From Silurus meridionalis (Eukaryota > Chordata > Actinopteri > Siluriformes > Siluridae), in NCBI RefSeq assembly GCF_014805685.1, contig NC_060909.1:9498292-9562291 (forward strand): a stretch of 64,000 nt of DNA, read 5' to 3'. This document shows positions 46,590-57,720 of this stretch, in pieces. The notes under the pieces were generated by a model that was not told the DNA's origin, ran no database searches, and saw only the letters and a list, made by a program, of their open reading frames with translations. Within the stretch, counting starts at the first letter, position 1, and every line of letters starts with the position of its first letter. Position numbers and translations under genes: made by a program.

Positions 46590-46860
46590 TGGGGCATGTA
46601 ATTCTGGCAGAGAATAATTTAATGGCTTTTTCTTTTTTCCCCTCTCTTCCTTTGAAATCATTTTTTGATGTTATATTAATTCCATGCATGTTAGCATGCG
46701 ATCACTAAAAACATAATTGCAAACTAATGCATCAGACTTTGTTCCTTTTCTTTTTAAGAGATTAAAGGCAACATCCATATGGAGCTTTATATGAAATCAT
46801 TTGCTAATTAACAGTTTCATATTTTAAGCTTGCGTAGTGAAGTCTTTGTCAGCAAAACAT
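46590..46860. promoter_or_regulatory. Candidate enhancer-like element with homeodomain/POU-like motifs
   Basis: Contains ATGCATGTTAGCATGC (46684-46699), AACTAATGCAT (46721-46731) and GCTAATTAAC (46803-46812) in a short interval. Such AT-rich homeodomain and POU-like motifs are frequent in developmental enhancers. AT-rich DNA yields such motifs by chance too. Confidence 0.3.
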
Positions 46861-47113
46861 ATGGTCATAGATTATAAATGAAAACCCTGTAAATAAATGT
46901 AATAAATGCATTTATAAAGCTTTATTACAACAGCTGTCAGATGTCAAAGACTTAAATACAAAAATGTTCTTAAAGTAAATGCCAAGTTGCTGACTGAATC
47001 AGCTGCCCTTTTTTACATTGGGATACATAAAAAAATGAAAACAAAACACTTTAATGTTGCCTTAAAAAAAATAATAATCACACTTTTTATAAAGGCATGT
47101 ATCAATATGCACC

Positions 47114-47185
47114 CTATAATGACCTATGAATACATTCATAGGTCATTATAGCTGCAATATTAGCTGCAATATTAGCTGCAACATT
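47114..47185. repeat. 18-bp-arm palindrome followed by three 12-bp repeats
   Basis: Perfect arms 47114-47131 and 47134-47151 (CTATAATGACCTATGAAT and complement) have a 2-base loop. Directly after come units of GCTGCAATATTA, two complete and the third diverging as GCTGCAACATTT. Confidence 0.95.
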
Positions 47186-48249
47186 TTGATTAGTAGTCCT
47201 AATGTAGGCATCATGTTCTGCCTTAAATACTCAACAAACCTGTGATGCCATATAGATTGATTTACGTCATGGCCTGATTTTCTGATGCACAAAGTTCATG
47301 GCAGTTGTGACTGCCATCCACCATTTTAACCGCTACAAAATAAGATGTTCGTTGAGGTGTGCATGGTATTTGTCTTCTGCCATAGACATAGAACATCAAA
47401 ACTGTTCTAGCTGTTCTTTTAGAGTTCATGGTGCACTGATGGCAGAACTGCACAACTCAACAAACCTTTCTCGCAAAACTTGCCAGTGGATGCAGCAATG
47501 GGTAACCATTTGCCACAGCAAATATTACGTTTAGATTCAGTCACTCAAATTTGTAATTAACAGCAAGCACAATGTTACTATTCATCACTTATATTCATGA
47601 TAAAGGTAGGCAGTACATGTTTAACCATTTTGCTAGCTAGTTTGTTTTAACTCTCTAACCGCGTACAATTTCTAATGAGTGGAAGACCATTAAACTCGCT
47701 TGCTAGGGCTGGGACCAGTCTTAGCTTATTAACCTAGAAGAGGAACAGCGGCACAAAATCCCTACAAACTTCTAGCTTGTCTGCTCTCGTCTCGCACTCT
47801 GTAAGCTTTGACTGTTTGGCTTTCGACAAATTTTTGTCTGAAATATCAGTTATAAATCAATAATTATGTATACAACTGTTGTATAAAAGCAGTATCACAT
47901 TACTGGTACTGCAGTAATGCTGATTATTAGCACAGTGATGATATTCAGTATAACCACAGTTCTCTTGCTCATGCAATATTAATTATAAGGCTAAATTGTA
48001 GGCTAAAGTTCAGGTAAATGCTTTTACTTTTTTTTTTTTATCACCATCTGGAAGCAAGAGTATGTCATTGTTGGCTTTGGTATGAAACCCAAACCACTTC
48101 TGGCCAATATGATTTTATAGTCATCTACTGCATCAAAACCCTAATCTTGTTTTCATAATGTGCTTGAACAGCATGTCTGGGTAATTGATGAAGTGTAGAA
48201 GTGTATGTATACCACTAAAGGCCTTTAACACTGACCTAATTTTCTACTT
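47186..48249. other. Unannotated stretch
   Basis: AT-rich overall, with a less AT-rich part at about 47280-47520 that holds short overlapping open frames on both strands with no known relatives. Nothing could be named. Confidence 0.4.
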
Positions 48250-48760
48250 TTCTCACTGTTTAGCAGATGGAGGAAAGCCTTGGCTGCAATTAATTAACAT
48301 AAATTAGAGACATTAATTAGAACAGAAATGTTGAAGAACTCATTAGTCTGATATGGATAACATAGCCATGGAGAGTGAAGCAATTGAACTCTTGATGATA
48401 AACAGAGTTGTGCTAACGGAGAGAGGGGAAAACATTCTCATTCTGGCTTAATTGACTGAGCAGAGGACCCACTTTAGTCAGTAAAACAATCTGTAATTAC
48501 TTCATGCATTTTTCACACTCAAATTACAGTGCCGCTGATTCCGCCCGCATTTATGTCATTAGTTCAGCAAATTAATATGAATATGAATTTAGACAGCGCT
48601 GGTGATAACTACTTAGGACTTCATTGCTCCAGTCCTCGTTGCAGCCAAATTATTCCTATGCTATGGATAAAGCTCTGTGCAAGAAAACATGTTGTAATAC
48701 ACAATGAACAAAGCGACACCAGCTGAGACGTTCCTCGTGTAACACCAGGGTGACTTCCTG
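48250..48760. promoter_or_regulatory. Candidate conserved enhancer-like element
   Basis: About 500 bases of non-repetitive, mixed-composition DNA with repeated homeodomain-core motifs (TAATTAA at 48290, ATTAATTAG near 48312, TTAATTGA near 48450) and a GC-richer right half (48530-48730). No splice sites or protein similarity were recognised. It resembles vertebrate conserved non-coding elements in composition; conservation itself was not tested. Confidence 0.35.
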
Positions 48761-50569
48761 CATTTGTTCTATGCTTTTTAGAGAGTGCCTAATGTAATGT
48801 AAGGTTTAGCTATAATCATGTTAGACAAAATTAGAGATATTCACATAAAGCTAAGTAACTAATGTTGCATGACTCCAACAATAATTTCTTTGCAAGTTCA
48901 GACATATGTTAATGTGGTGTCATGCACATTTGTCAGTTCACAGCTCTGGGATTTACTATTTAAGTGCACCTTCAGGTATTCCTGGAGTGGTTACATTTCT
49001 CATGTTATTATCTGAGTAATAAATTACCACATGTGCATTATATGCAGTTTTTACAATAATTGTAGATGGTTACCATAATGTCTTTGGCTTATCTGTAGAT
49101 ATACTATTCCACTAACTTTTCTGTAATTAACACATTTTCCTGAACAAGGACCCAGTGTTAAAGTTGCCATGTCACACATTAATAAATATATTAAGTTGAT
49201 TAAGTTTTCAGTATGTACATCAGTACAGAACATGAACTAGATTTAATATAAATTACAACACCCAGTTCTAGTGCCATGTGTAAAAATATAAAGTATGGTT
49301 CCCAAGTTATGTTTCACATGTGGTGTTATGCCATTTCTTTTTTTTTTTTCAATCCATGCTGTCCTCTTTCACTTTGGTACAGACCAATTTTCATCATCTG
49401 TCCACAGCACTTCATCTCAGAATGCTATAGGCACAACCTGTAATTTAGTCTCTCTGTTCAGGAGGCTTACTAGTGCTTTGAACTTGGAAAAGCCTTCATG
49501 ATTACACTGGTGGTCTTCTGCAGGTTTCTTTAAATACTGCAGAAAATCATAAATCACTTCAATTACTTATGCTTGTATAGCCCATTGTTAGGTCATTTCT
49601 TATTAATACATGATCTCAGTATGTACATTTGCTAAATATCTATTTGATTAATATTTCATTAGCTGTTATTATAGTGGTCCTCAGTCAAATACTTGGTATC
49701 ATACTATAATTTGAAAATAATAAGTGACATGATGGTGCGATGTTTTTTGATGAAAAGTGGATTTGCTGCTACCTTTCTAAGTTTAATTTTCAAAAACGAA
49801 ATACCCCAAAAGTGTTGGTTTATCACAACAATACGCCAACAGTTGCATTTTTTACACAAAAGATATTTACACATTTAAAGTTGTGTAAAGAGTAAGGTCT
49901 TGTTATTAACTTCAAGTAGATAGTGGGCTCACAAGTCATAGCTTTATTCCGACAAAGAATTGACACTAGAGATGTTGAATAACCTTTAAAAATGTGTTGC
50001 ATCTGCAATGCAGTCACTTGTGTAACAGCGATAAATATAGAAACAAACAATAATAATGCATAAATGTATATGTATTTTGAGATCTTCAGATTTCTTTGCT
50101 TAAACTTTCATGAAATTATTTTTTCATCTGTCTAATAACTTCTATAATAAAAATAAAAATGGATACTTTTATACATTTTGTCAATTATTTTATTTAGAAA
50201 GCTAGTAAAGCTTTGAATGATTGCAATTTACAGTAACATAAATCTGAATTTATAGAAAGTTACAGTAATGTTAAGATGACTTGAAGGCTATTTAACACCT
50301 TATATTTGTCTGAATTAATATACTTAATATACCTTAAATATACTGTTTGTAAGCAGGAAACAGTGTGTATGTATAATATATATGTATAAAATAACCTTTA
50401 AAGTTAAATACAGTCAACACTATTGTTAGAGTTTCTTAACTTCAAAAGCAATATAATATAAAGTGGTTCATATTCACTTAATAATTAGACCCATAACAAT
50501 GCTTATACATTATTAATATCAGTGCAAGCTGTAATAAAAAATACTTAAAATGTTCTTACTGAACAGAAA
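48761..50569. other. AT-rich unannotated stretch
   Basis: No gene was seen. About 49330-49520 faintly resembles an antisense Tc1 transposase relic (CATCATCTGTCCACAGCACT), too weak to call. Confidence 0.4.
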
Positions 50570-50960
50570 AGCAAGTGAAAGCACAAGCATGAAAAGCTTA
50601 TGAATTTGGACGGAATCTTCTGGAAATATTAGTTGGATTCTTAGATTTACACAGCACATCTGCTCCATAAACCTGTTCCTACAGCAATTTCATTCAACAG
50701 CAAAGAGGAAATGCCAGAGTGTTCATTTTCATAACACTCTCCATTTTAAATACTTTTCCTCATGCCATGGTTCCAGGCTCTGATTGGGTTATGCTGTAAT
50801 GTGAATCAGGTGGACACTGATTATTACTGGAACAGCTGCATTAAATTACTGACCTCAACATGGTTCTGCATCAGAACACAGGACACAAACAGCACAGAAA
50901 TACATGTATTAATCCTTTGGGAGCTGGCTGCTTTCATTAAATTATTCATTGCTTGATTAA
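50570..50960. promoter_or_regulatory. Possible conserved non-coding island
   Basis: A non-repetitive, mixed-composition stretch in AT-rich flanks. Short open frames match nothing known. A candidate on composition only. Confidence 0.25.
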
Positions 50961-51909
50961 AAAAAATGTTTGATAGACATGGCTAGGACATGTAGTCATT
51001 TCAACCAACATAAGGGACATTTCTATTGTACTGGGGAAAAAAGTAATAAACACAGCAGCTCCTTTAGAGCACAGATGTATGGGTGAATAAGTATCCATTA
51101 GCTGATGTACAAATGGAATGGAGAAAATGTTAACAGTTAGTTGTAAGTGTACAAATCCTGTGACAGTCTATTGAATTCCATTAAAATGTATGGTGACACA
51201 AAACCCGAGAGACAATTTTCTTCAGAAGAAATAGGTCACAGATTCAATTACAGTCAGTGAAGCATGGAGCCAATCTATCATGCCAAATTAAGTGCATTTT
51301 AGCAACCTACTTTTCACTCAGAATTTTATAGACACATCTATTCTTTCACCTGAAAAAATAAATCATTGCCTTTCTGTGGTTTAATTTATAGCCACTTTAA
51401 AAATGGTATGCACATTGAAAAATGTTCTTTATGAGAAAAAAATAAATAAAAAAGAAACTGTTAACCCTAGCTTCAGGGTTTTATCTCTTCGTCAACGAAA
51501 AAAAAAAAACCTTGATCTTCTCTTGATTCTCATTATAAGTTTCTGAATTGCCTCGACATTGCAGTGATTTGGCTGCCTCACCTTGGCTGCCCTTAATGCA
51601 GATGTACTGAATGGAATGTTAATTAGATGTTATAAAAAGGTGTATTTGTAAAAAAAAACCTTGCATGCATACAACATTTAACCAAACACATGTTAAAACA
51701 GTTTCTCGCATCAAGGCAAATATCAAGTTGTTGGAGAGCTACAGCAAAATTGACATAATCCTTAATGAGTTGAATTAATAATTAAAGATTCAAATAAAAA
51801 AATAATTGTATGATTGACTAAATAAAATAAATAAATAAATAAAGACATTTCACTATTTCTGCTAATTCCCTCTAATATATCAGCATGATATAATAGACTA
51901 TAAGTGTAT
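50961..51909. other. AT-rich unannotated stretch
   Basis: Nothing recognisable was seen here, apart from a slightly GC-richer patch near 51530-51610. Confidence 0.5.
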
Positions 51910-51914
51910 GTAGA

Positions 51915-52400
51915 TAAAACGACCAAGCTTAACATTATGACCGGTGAGTGAATAACACTGATTATCTCTTCATCATGGCACCTGTTAGTGGGTGGGATAT
52001 ATTAGGCAGCAAGTGAGAATTTCATCCTCAAAGTTGATGTGAAGCAGGAAAAATGGGCAAGCTTAAGGATTTGCAAGAGTTTGACAAGGACCAAATTGTG
52101 ATGGCTAGAAGACTGGGTCAGAGCATCTCCAAAACTGTAGCTCTTGTGGGATGATTTCCTTTCATTAGGAACGAGAGGTACAAACATGATCATGCATGAC
52201 AATAACCTTGTGCACAAAGCAAACTCTGAAGACATGTAGTACTTAAGTTTTATTAGGAAGTATTTGAGCGGACAACATAAAACCATGACCTGAACTCCGC
52301 TGAACAAGTTTGGGATGGACCTCTTGTGCCTAAACAATGTACACTACCATGTCCCAAAATCTAGTGGAAAGCCTTTGTTAGTATACCTGCAATTTCATAT
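51915..52400 (+). mobile_element. Tc1-like transposon relic, internally deleted
   Basis: The left part (AGCTTAACATTATGACCGGT, AATAACACTGATTATCTCTT, ATCATGGCACCTGTTAGTGG, GATATATTAGGCAGCAAGTG) matches the 5' region of a Tc1-like family known in fish and frogs. The transposase start follows. Downstream, GACCTGAACTCCGCTGAACA (52289) resembles the DLNPIE box, showing that the middle was deleted. The right tip was not identified. Confidence 0.7.
52054..52165 (+). pseudogene. Tc1-like transposase N-terminus
   Basis: The start codon at 52054 opens [20 protein letters not shown], then [13 protein letters not shown], the first helices of a Tc1-type helix-turn-helix. A stop follows at once. The remainder of the DNA-binding domain and most of the catalytic domain are missing; a degraded third acidic box is seen near 52290-52320. 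The full-length family protein is several times longer, so this is a small remnant. Confidence 0.75.
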
Positions 52401-53014
52401 TAACTGTCATATACACATTATTGGATTGAAAAAATCATGATGAAGTGCATGTTTAAATACCTGAGTGACTATTACCTCCTTAATGAGGTAAAAAAAAAAA
52501 AAAAATCCTAGTATGAAATTTTTTCTAGTGTAAAAGATTTTTTTTTTTTTTTTTTTATACATAAGTGTAGGTTAGGCTGGAAATGTAAGGGTAGTGTGGG
52601 TGCAGAGACTTTCAGTGGATTTAAAATAAAATCTTTAAATGTAATTTTCTCCTGTTTCACCTTCAAATATGTTTTTAAATGCTGCAATCTTTGCTGATAT
52701 GTAAAAATGAAGCATTTCCAGGCAAACCCGTACTTTACAGAACTAGAACATAAAAGGTCAGAAATTGAACATGATTTAAATACAAAGATTTTCCTAGGCT
52801 CTTTCTCTTATACACAACATTTTTAACCATAAATTTCACAACTAGTATTCAGACTCAGCATCTGTGCTACAGTTGTTGCCCTGGCTGAGTTTTTATTAAA
52901 AAAAAAAAAATCTCATTGTCGAGAATCAAGACATATACATAGTTAGTCTCAATAAAGCATGTGGCTCATATTGTATTTGATTAAGGCAATGAAATACAAC
53001 AAACCCTCCTGACT

Positions 53015-53015
<1 letters not shown>
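52401..53015. other. AT-rich stretch with poly-A and poly-T runs
   Basis: An A run (52491-52505) and a T run (52538-52556) lie 33 bases apart and could pair. Nothing else was recognised. Confidence 0.5.

Positions 53016-53060
<45 letters not shown>
53016..53060. repeat. (AC)n microsatellite
   Basis: About 22 AC units. Confidence 0.95.
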
Positions 53061-53063
<3 letters not shown>

Positions 53064-53084
53064 CTCATCACAATCATGATCTTG

Positions 53085-53330
53085 TGATCTAATCATGCCC
53101 TGCGACTTTTCATTTCCCTTTGTGTTCACTGAAAGGATGGTTGCCATGGACGCCTCCAGGGGCCTCGGCTCTTTGTGTCCCCAGCTTTTGCTTCAGCACC
53201 CTTGGCCCCTTCAACTTTATTTCTCTCTCTCATCAAAAGTCTGGGAGTTGTTGAGTTGGAAATTAAACCTTGGGTGCTCATTATGTGTGCAGATTTTGCA
53301 ATTGCAGTTTTGTATCCAACATAATACTAT
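53085..53330. promoter_or_regulatory. Possible conserved non-coding island with X-box-like site
   Basis: A roughly 50% G+C patch containing GTTGCCATGG at 53140-53149, close to half of the RFX-type X-box. No exon signature. A regulatory role is inferred only. Confidence 0.25.
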
Positions 53331-53689
53331 AGAAATGTCTTTCGTACATAATTAACAAATGAATAATAAAAAAAAAAAAAAGAATATAAAGCCCACACTA
53401 TGAATCAGCCATTAGGGTTGCACAAGCCAGTGCACTTAGTCCCAGTCCCAAGCTTAAATAAATGGGGTGGTTTGCACTAGGAAGGACATCCAGCGTAAAA
53501 CATGTGCCAAATCAAATATGCGGATCACAAATCAGAATTTTATACCGGATCGGTCGAGGCCCGGGTTACCAACGACCGCCACAGATATTGTTGTTGATAG
53601 GATATAAGTGGAAATTTGGCTACTGTTGGCTGAAGGAGGATAAGTAGAGGAGGAAGGCGTCTACAGAAACAGGGGGGGGGGAGTTTGGG

Positions 53690-54200
53690 TGGGTGATATG
53701 ATGGAGAGGAGAAAGCTAGAAATGTTGTGTGTTCAGGAGACCAAATGGAAAGGGAGTAAGGCCAGGAACATTAGAGGTGGGTTTAAACTGTTCTACCATG
53801 GTGTGGATGGAAAGAGAAATTGAGGAAAAAGAGGGAAGTTGAAAAGGTGATGATAAATGTCATTAGTACTTATGCTCCACAAGTGAGCTGTGAGATGGAG
53901 GAGAAGGAAAAATTGTGGAGTGAGTTAGATGAAGTGGTAGAAGGTGTAATTAGGAAAGAACGATTGATTGATGATTGGGGCAGACTTTACTGCCCATGTT
54001 GGTGAAGGAAACAGGTGATAAGGAGGTGATGGGTAAGTATGGGCTTAGGGAGAGGAATGTGGAAGGGCAGATGGTGGTAGAGTTTGCTAAAAGTTAAAAA
54101 TGGCAGTGGTAAATACTTATTTTTAGAAAAAGGAGGGGCATAGGGTGACGTACAAGAGTGGAGGAAGGTGCACACAGGTGGGCTATGTTCTATGTATTAG
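53690..54200 (+). pseudogene. RTE apurinic-type endonuclease domain, broken
   Basis: At 53698-53821 the frame reads MMERRKLEMLCVQETKWKGS, then KARNIRGGFKLFYHGVDGKR. The CVQETKWKG box, with its catalytic Glu, is typical of RTE endonucleases. A stop follows, then KVMINVISTYAPQVSCEMEE in a new frame (about 53845-53905), the second conserved block including the YAPQ motif. The DFTAHVGEG block, where an acidic catalytic residue lies, is readable only after another frame change near 53980. RTE endonucleases nick target DNA to prime reverse transcription. This one is dead. Confidence 0.75.
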
Positions 54201-54959
54201 ATGCAACCTGAAGGAAATTGGAAAAGGTGTTGGCAGGGAATAGTGTAGCTAGACAGCATCGGATAGTGGTCTGTAGGATGGGTTTGGAGATGAAGAAGTA
54301 TAGAAAGAGAGTGAGGACTGAAAAAAGAATAAGATGGTGGAAACTGAAGGAGGAAGACTGTAGTGTGAGATTCACTGAAAAGGTCAGACAGGGCAAACTC
54401 AGTGGTGCTGAATGATTGGGCTACTACTGCAGAAGTGATATGGGAAACAGCTAGAAAGGTACTTGGTGTGACATCTGGAAATAGAAAGGAAGACAAAGAG
54501 ATGTGGTGGTGGAATGAGGAAGTGCAGGACAGCATAACAAGAAAGAGAACGAGAATTGGGATCTGCAGAGAGATGAGAAAAGTAGGCAGGAGTACAAGGC
54601 GATGTGGAAACAGGTAAAAAGGGATGTGGCGAAAGCCAAGAAAAAGGGATATGGGAAGCTGTAATGAGAAGTTGGACACTAATTAAGGAGAAAAGGATTT
54701 ATACTGTAGATATATAATATAATATATATAATATATATTATATTGGCCAAGGGGGGGGAGGGCAGAGCTGGGAAGGATGTGCTGCAAGTATGAGCAATAA
54801 AGGATGGAGATGGAAATGTGTTGACTAGTGAGGAGAGTGTTTTGAGAAAGTGGAGGGAGTATTTTGAGCAGCTGATGAATAAGGAAAACAAGAAAGAGAG
54901 AAGGTTGGATGATGTGGATATGGTGAAGCAGGAAGTGGATAGGATTAGTGAGGAGTAAG

Positions 54960-55740
54960 TGAGAGGATATTAAGAGGATGAAGAGTGGAAAGTTGATTGG
55001 ACCAGATGACATACCAGTAGAAGTATGTAGATGTTTAGGAGAGATGGCAGTGGCGTTTTTAACCAGATTGTTCAATAAAATTTAGAAAGGTAAAAGGATG
55101 CCTGAGGAATGGGGGAGGAGTGTACTGGTTCCAGTTTTTAAGAATAAGGGAGATTTGCAGACCTGAAATAGATACGGGGGAATAAAGTTGAACACCCACA
55201 CCATGAAGTTATGGGAAAGAGTAGTGGAAGCCAGGCTGAGAGAAAAGGTGACCATCTGTGAGCAACAGTATGGTTTCAAGCCGAGGAAGAGCACTACAGA
55301 TACATCATTTGCTCTGAGAATGTTGATAGAGAAGTATAGAAGAGGTCAGAAGGAGTTGCTTTGTGTATTTGTGGATTTAGAAAAAGCGTAAGACAGGGTT
55401 GTGAGAGGAGTTGTGGTATTGTATGAGGTGTGTCAGAGAAGTATGTGAGTATGGTGCAGCACATGTATGAGGATAGCTTGACAGCAGTTAAATGTGCAGT
55501 AGGAAAGACAGACTTGTTTAAGGTGGAAGTTGGAGAGCATCAAGGATCGGCTCTGAGACCTTTCCTGTTTGCAGTGGTGATGGACAGGTTGACGGACGAG
55601 GTCAGACAGGAGTCTCCATGGACTATGATGTTTGCGGATGATATTCTGATTTGGAGAAGTGGAGGTACGCACTGAAGAGAAGGGGAATGAAAGTCAGTAG
55701 GAGTAAGACAGATTACATGTGTGTGAATGAGAGGGAGGGC
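54960..55740 (+). pseudogene. RTE reverse-transcriptase core, broken
   Basis: The polymerase is readable in pieces: DIPVEVC (about 55005), LTRLFNKI (55060), EQQYGFKPRKSTTDTSFALR and FVDLEKA at 55188-55391 (palm box with first Asp), GEHQGSALRPFLFAVVMDRL, and PWTMMFADDILI with the catalytic FADD at 55631-55642. A stop (TAA) replaces the residue after the FVDLEKA block, and the segment between FADD and the thumb is shortened. At least four frame breaks occur between 54960 and 55740. Confidence 0.8.
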
Positions 55741-55770
55741 AGTGGAGTGGTGCGGTTGTAGGGAGAAGAG

Positions 55771-56345
55771 GTGGAGAAAGTGGATGAGTTTAGGTACCTG
55801 GGGTCAACAGTGCAAAGTAATGGAGAGTGTGTTAGAGAAGTGAAAAAAAGAGTGCAGGCAGGGTGGAGTGGGTGGAGAAGAGTGGCAGGAGTGATTTGTG
55901 GTAGAAGGGTATCTGCAAGAGTGAAAGGGAAAGTTTATAGGACTGTGGTGAGACCTGCGATGTTGTATGTTTTAGAGACAGTGGCATTGAGTAAAAGGCA
56001 GGAGGTGGAACTGGAGGCAGCAGAGCTGAAGATGCTGAGATTTTCATTGGGATTGACGAGGATGGACAAGATTAGAAACAAGTTTATTAGAGGGACAGCG
56101 CATGTAGGGCGTTTTGGGTACAAAATAAGAGAGGACTGGTTGAGAGGGTTTGGACACGTGCAGAGGAGGGACATGGGGTATATCGATAGAAGAATGCTGA
56201 GGATGGAGCCTTCTTTTCCTTAGAAGGAGGAAAAGAGGAAGACCAAAGAGGAGGATGTGGTGAAGGAACGCATGCAGGCAGGTGGTGGGAAAGAGGCAGA
56301 TGTAGAGGACAGAGTAGTATGGAGGTGGATGATCAGCCGAAATAA
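55771..56345 (+). pseudogene. RTE C-terminal region
   Basis: Positions 55771-56223 hold a 150-codon open frame: MEKVDEFRYLGSTVQSNGEC, VQAGWSGWRRVAGVICGRRV, KGKVYRTVVRPAMLYVLETV, FIRGTAHVGRFGYKI and GFGHVQRRDMGYIDRRMLRM. It breaks at a frameshift and stop near 56220. The remaining basic tail is then readable in another frame to about 56300. This is the longest uninterrupted coding piece of the family in the window. Confidence 0.8.
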
Positions 56346-56351
56346 GTAGAT

Positions 56352-56413
56352 GAAGAAGAAGAAGAAGAAGAAGAAGAAGAAGAAGAAGAAGAAGAAGAAG
56401 AAGAAGAAGAAGA
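56352..56413 (+). repeat. (GAA)n tail of the RTE copy
   Basis: About 20 GAA/AGA units at the 3' end of the LINE. Confidence 0.95.
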
Positions 56414-56485
56414 TATAACCAACACTATAAAAAGAAATTAGAAAGATGACTATTGTAAAGTATTAATTCTAATACATTATATATG

Positions 56486-56487
<2 letters not shown>

Positions 56488-56560
<73 letters not shown>
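56488..56560. repeat. (TA)n microsatellite
   Basis: About 36 TA units directly before the Tc1 derivative. Confidence 0.95.
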
Positions 56561-56562
<2 letters not shown>

Positions 56563-56565
<3 letters not shown>

Positions 56566-56984
56566 TACAGACCAAAAGTTTGGACACACCTTCTCATTCA
56601 ACCTGAACCCAATCGAGATGGTTTAGGGGTGAGCTGGACCGCAGAGTGAAGGCAAAAGGGCCAACAAGTGCCAAGCATCTCTCGGGGAACTCCTTCAAGA
56701 CTGTTGGAAGACCATTTCAGGTGACTACCTCTTGAAGCTCATCAAGAGAATGCCAAGAGTGTGCAAAGCAGTAATCAAAGCAAAAGGTGGCTACTTTGAA
56801 GAACCTAGAATATGACATTTTTCAGTTGTTTCACACTTTTTTGTTATGTATATAATTCCATATATAATTCCATGTGTTAATTCATAGTTTTGATGCCTTC
56901 AGTGTGAATCTACAATTTTCATAGTCATGAAAATAAGGAAACTCTTTGAATGAGAAGGTGTGTCCAAACTTTTGGTCTGTACTG
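56563..56984 (+). mobile_element. Tc1-like deletion derivative with transposase 3' end
   Basis: The element runs from CAGTACAGACC to GGTCTGTACTG within (TA)n. It has the same tips as the array at 1.4-3.2 kb but a different internal deletion: about 35 bases of left tip are joined directly to the transposase C-terminus, followed by the complete right arm. The full inverted repeat is therefore lost on the left. Confidence 0.85.
56599..56812 (+). pseudogene. Tc1-like transposase C-terminus
   Basis: The sequence reads LNPIEMV (the box with the third catalytic acid, 56602-56622), then a stop and frameshift, GELDRRVKAKGPTSAKHL, another frameshift, and LLKLIKRMPRVCKAVIKAKG followed by GYFEEPRI and a stop near 56812. 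The N-terminal DNA-binding domain and the two catalytic Asp boxes are absent. Confidence 0.75.
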
Positions 56985-56988
56985 TATA

Positions 56989-56994
<6 letters not shown>

Positions 56995-57077
<83 letters not shown>
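56995..57077. repeat. (TA)n microsatellite
   Basis: About 41 TA units on the other side of the Tc1 derivative. Confidence 0.95.
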
Positions 57078-57083
<6 letters not shown>

Positions 57084-57399
57084 CCAGCACATGGATTTAA
57101 AAAAATCTTTTTTACTGCATATTAATTGTGAATTTACAAAAAAATATATATTTTAATGGTATGTGCAGAAACCAAACACTGTGCTTATTATCTGGTTCTG
57201 TGTGTGAATCTTGACAATATCATGCTGTGAAAAAGGAAAGAAGGCTTCAATAATTCATTACAGGAAAAAAATCCACACTGCATTTATTTTGTTGAAATGC
57301 TTTGGGTTAGCTTTTGAAAATTTGAGTTCCATGATTTCAGTTTTAGTTAGGTGTTTTTTAAAGGATTTTTTAAAATAATTGAATTCATTTCCCTGTATG

Positions 57400-57720
57400 A
57401 CTAATCTCCGGTGTTTGTGAAACATGACCTAACTGATAGCAGCGTTAATGATCACATCTAACACATTTCTCTTTGTATAATGCTACTGTCTAATGCACAC
57501 AGCAGATCAGATGGATGGAAATTCCTCTCTTCTGCAGAACCTCTACTGATGTTTGCATTAAAAAGGAGTGCTGCTTTGGCCCAGTTGCATTTTAATGGGA
57601 AAGACTTGGATGACAAATGTGCACCAGCCGTCTGAGAGCTCCGTTACTAATGCGATGCAAATAGAACAAAATAATGGCTTGTGAGAAAAGTCTGTTTATT
57701 ACACATACTGCATTGTGATT
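57400..57720. promoter_or_regulatory. Candidate conserved enhancer-like element
   Basis: Non-repetitive mixed-composition DNA, with an octamer-like GATGCAAAT (57653-57661). No exon was found. A candidate on composition and motif only. Confidence 0.3.

Larger units (their letters stand above)
53403..56413 (+). mobile_element. RTE-type LINE, near full length, decayed
   Basis: This copy has a 5' untranslated region (from about GCCATTAGGGTTGCACAAGC at 53408), endonuclease and reverse-transcriptase coding sequence and a 3' (GAA)n tail, spanning 3.0 kb. It is the reference in this window for the fragments at 24-506, 10126-11170 and 32156-32697. Numerous frameshifts and stops and a short TA-rich insertion at 54707-54745 make it inactive. 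The apurinic-type endonuclease followed by a polymerase without RNase H, and the short-repeat tail, fit the RTE clade. Confidence 0.85.

Noticed and set aside
49300..49530. Possible antisense Tc1 transposase relic
   Set aside because: Only short similarity (CATCTGTCCACAGCACTTCA) is visible, with no tips or coding boxes.
54197..55075. Minus-strand Ser/Leu-rich open frames
   Set aside because: They are antisense of the purine-rich RTE coding strand, which has few pyrimidine-start stops on the opposite strand.
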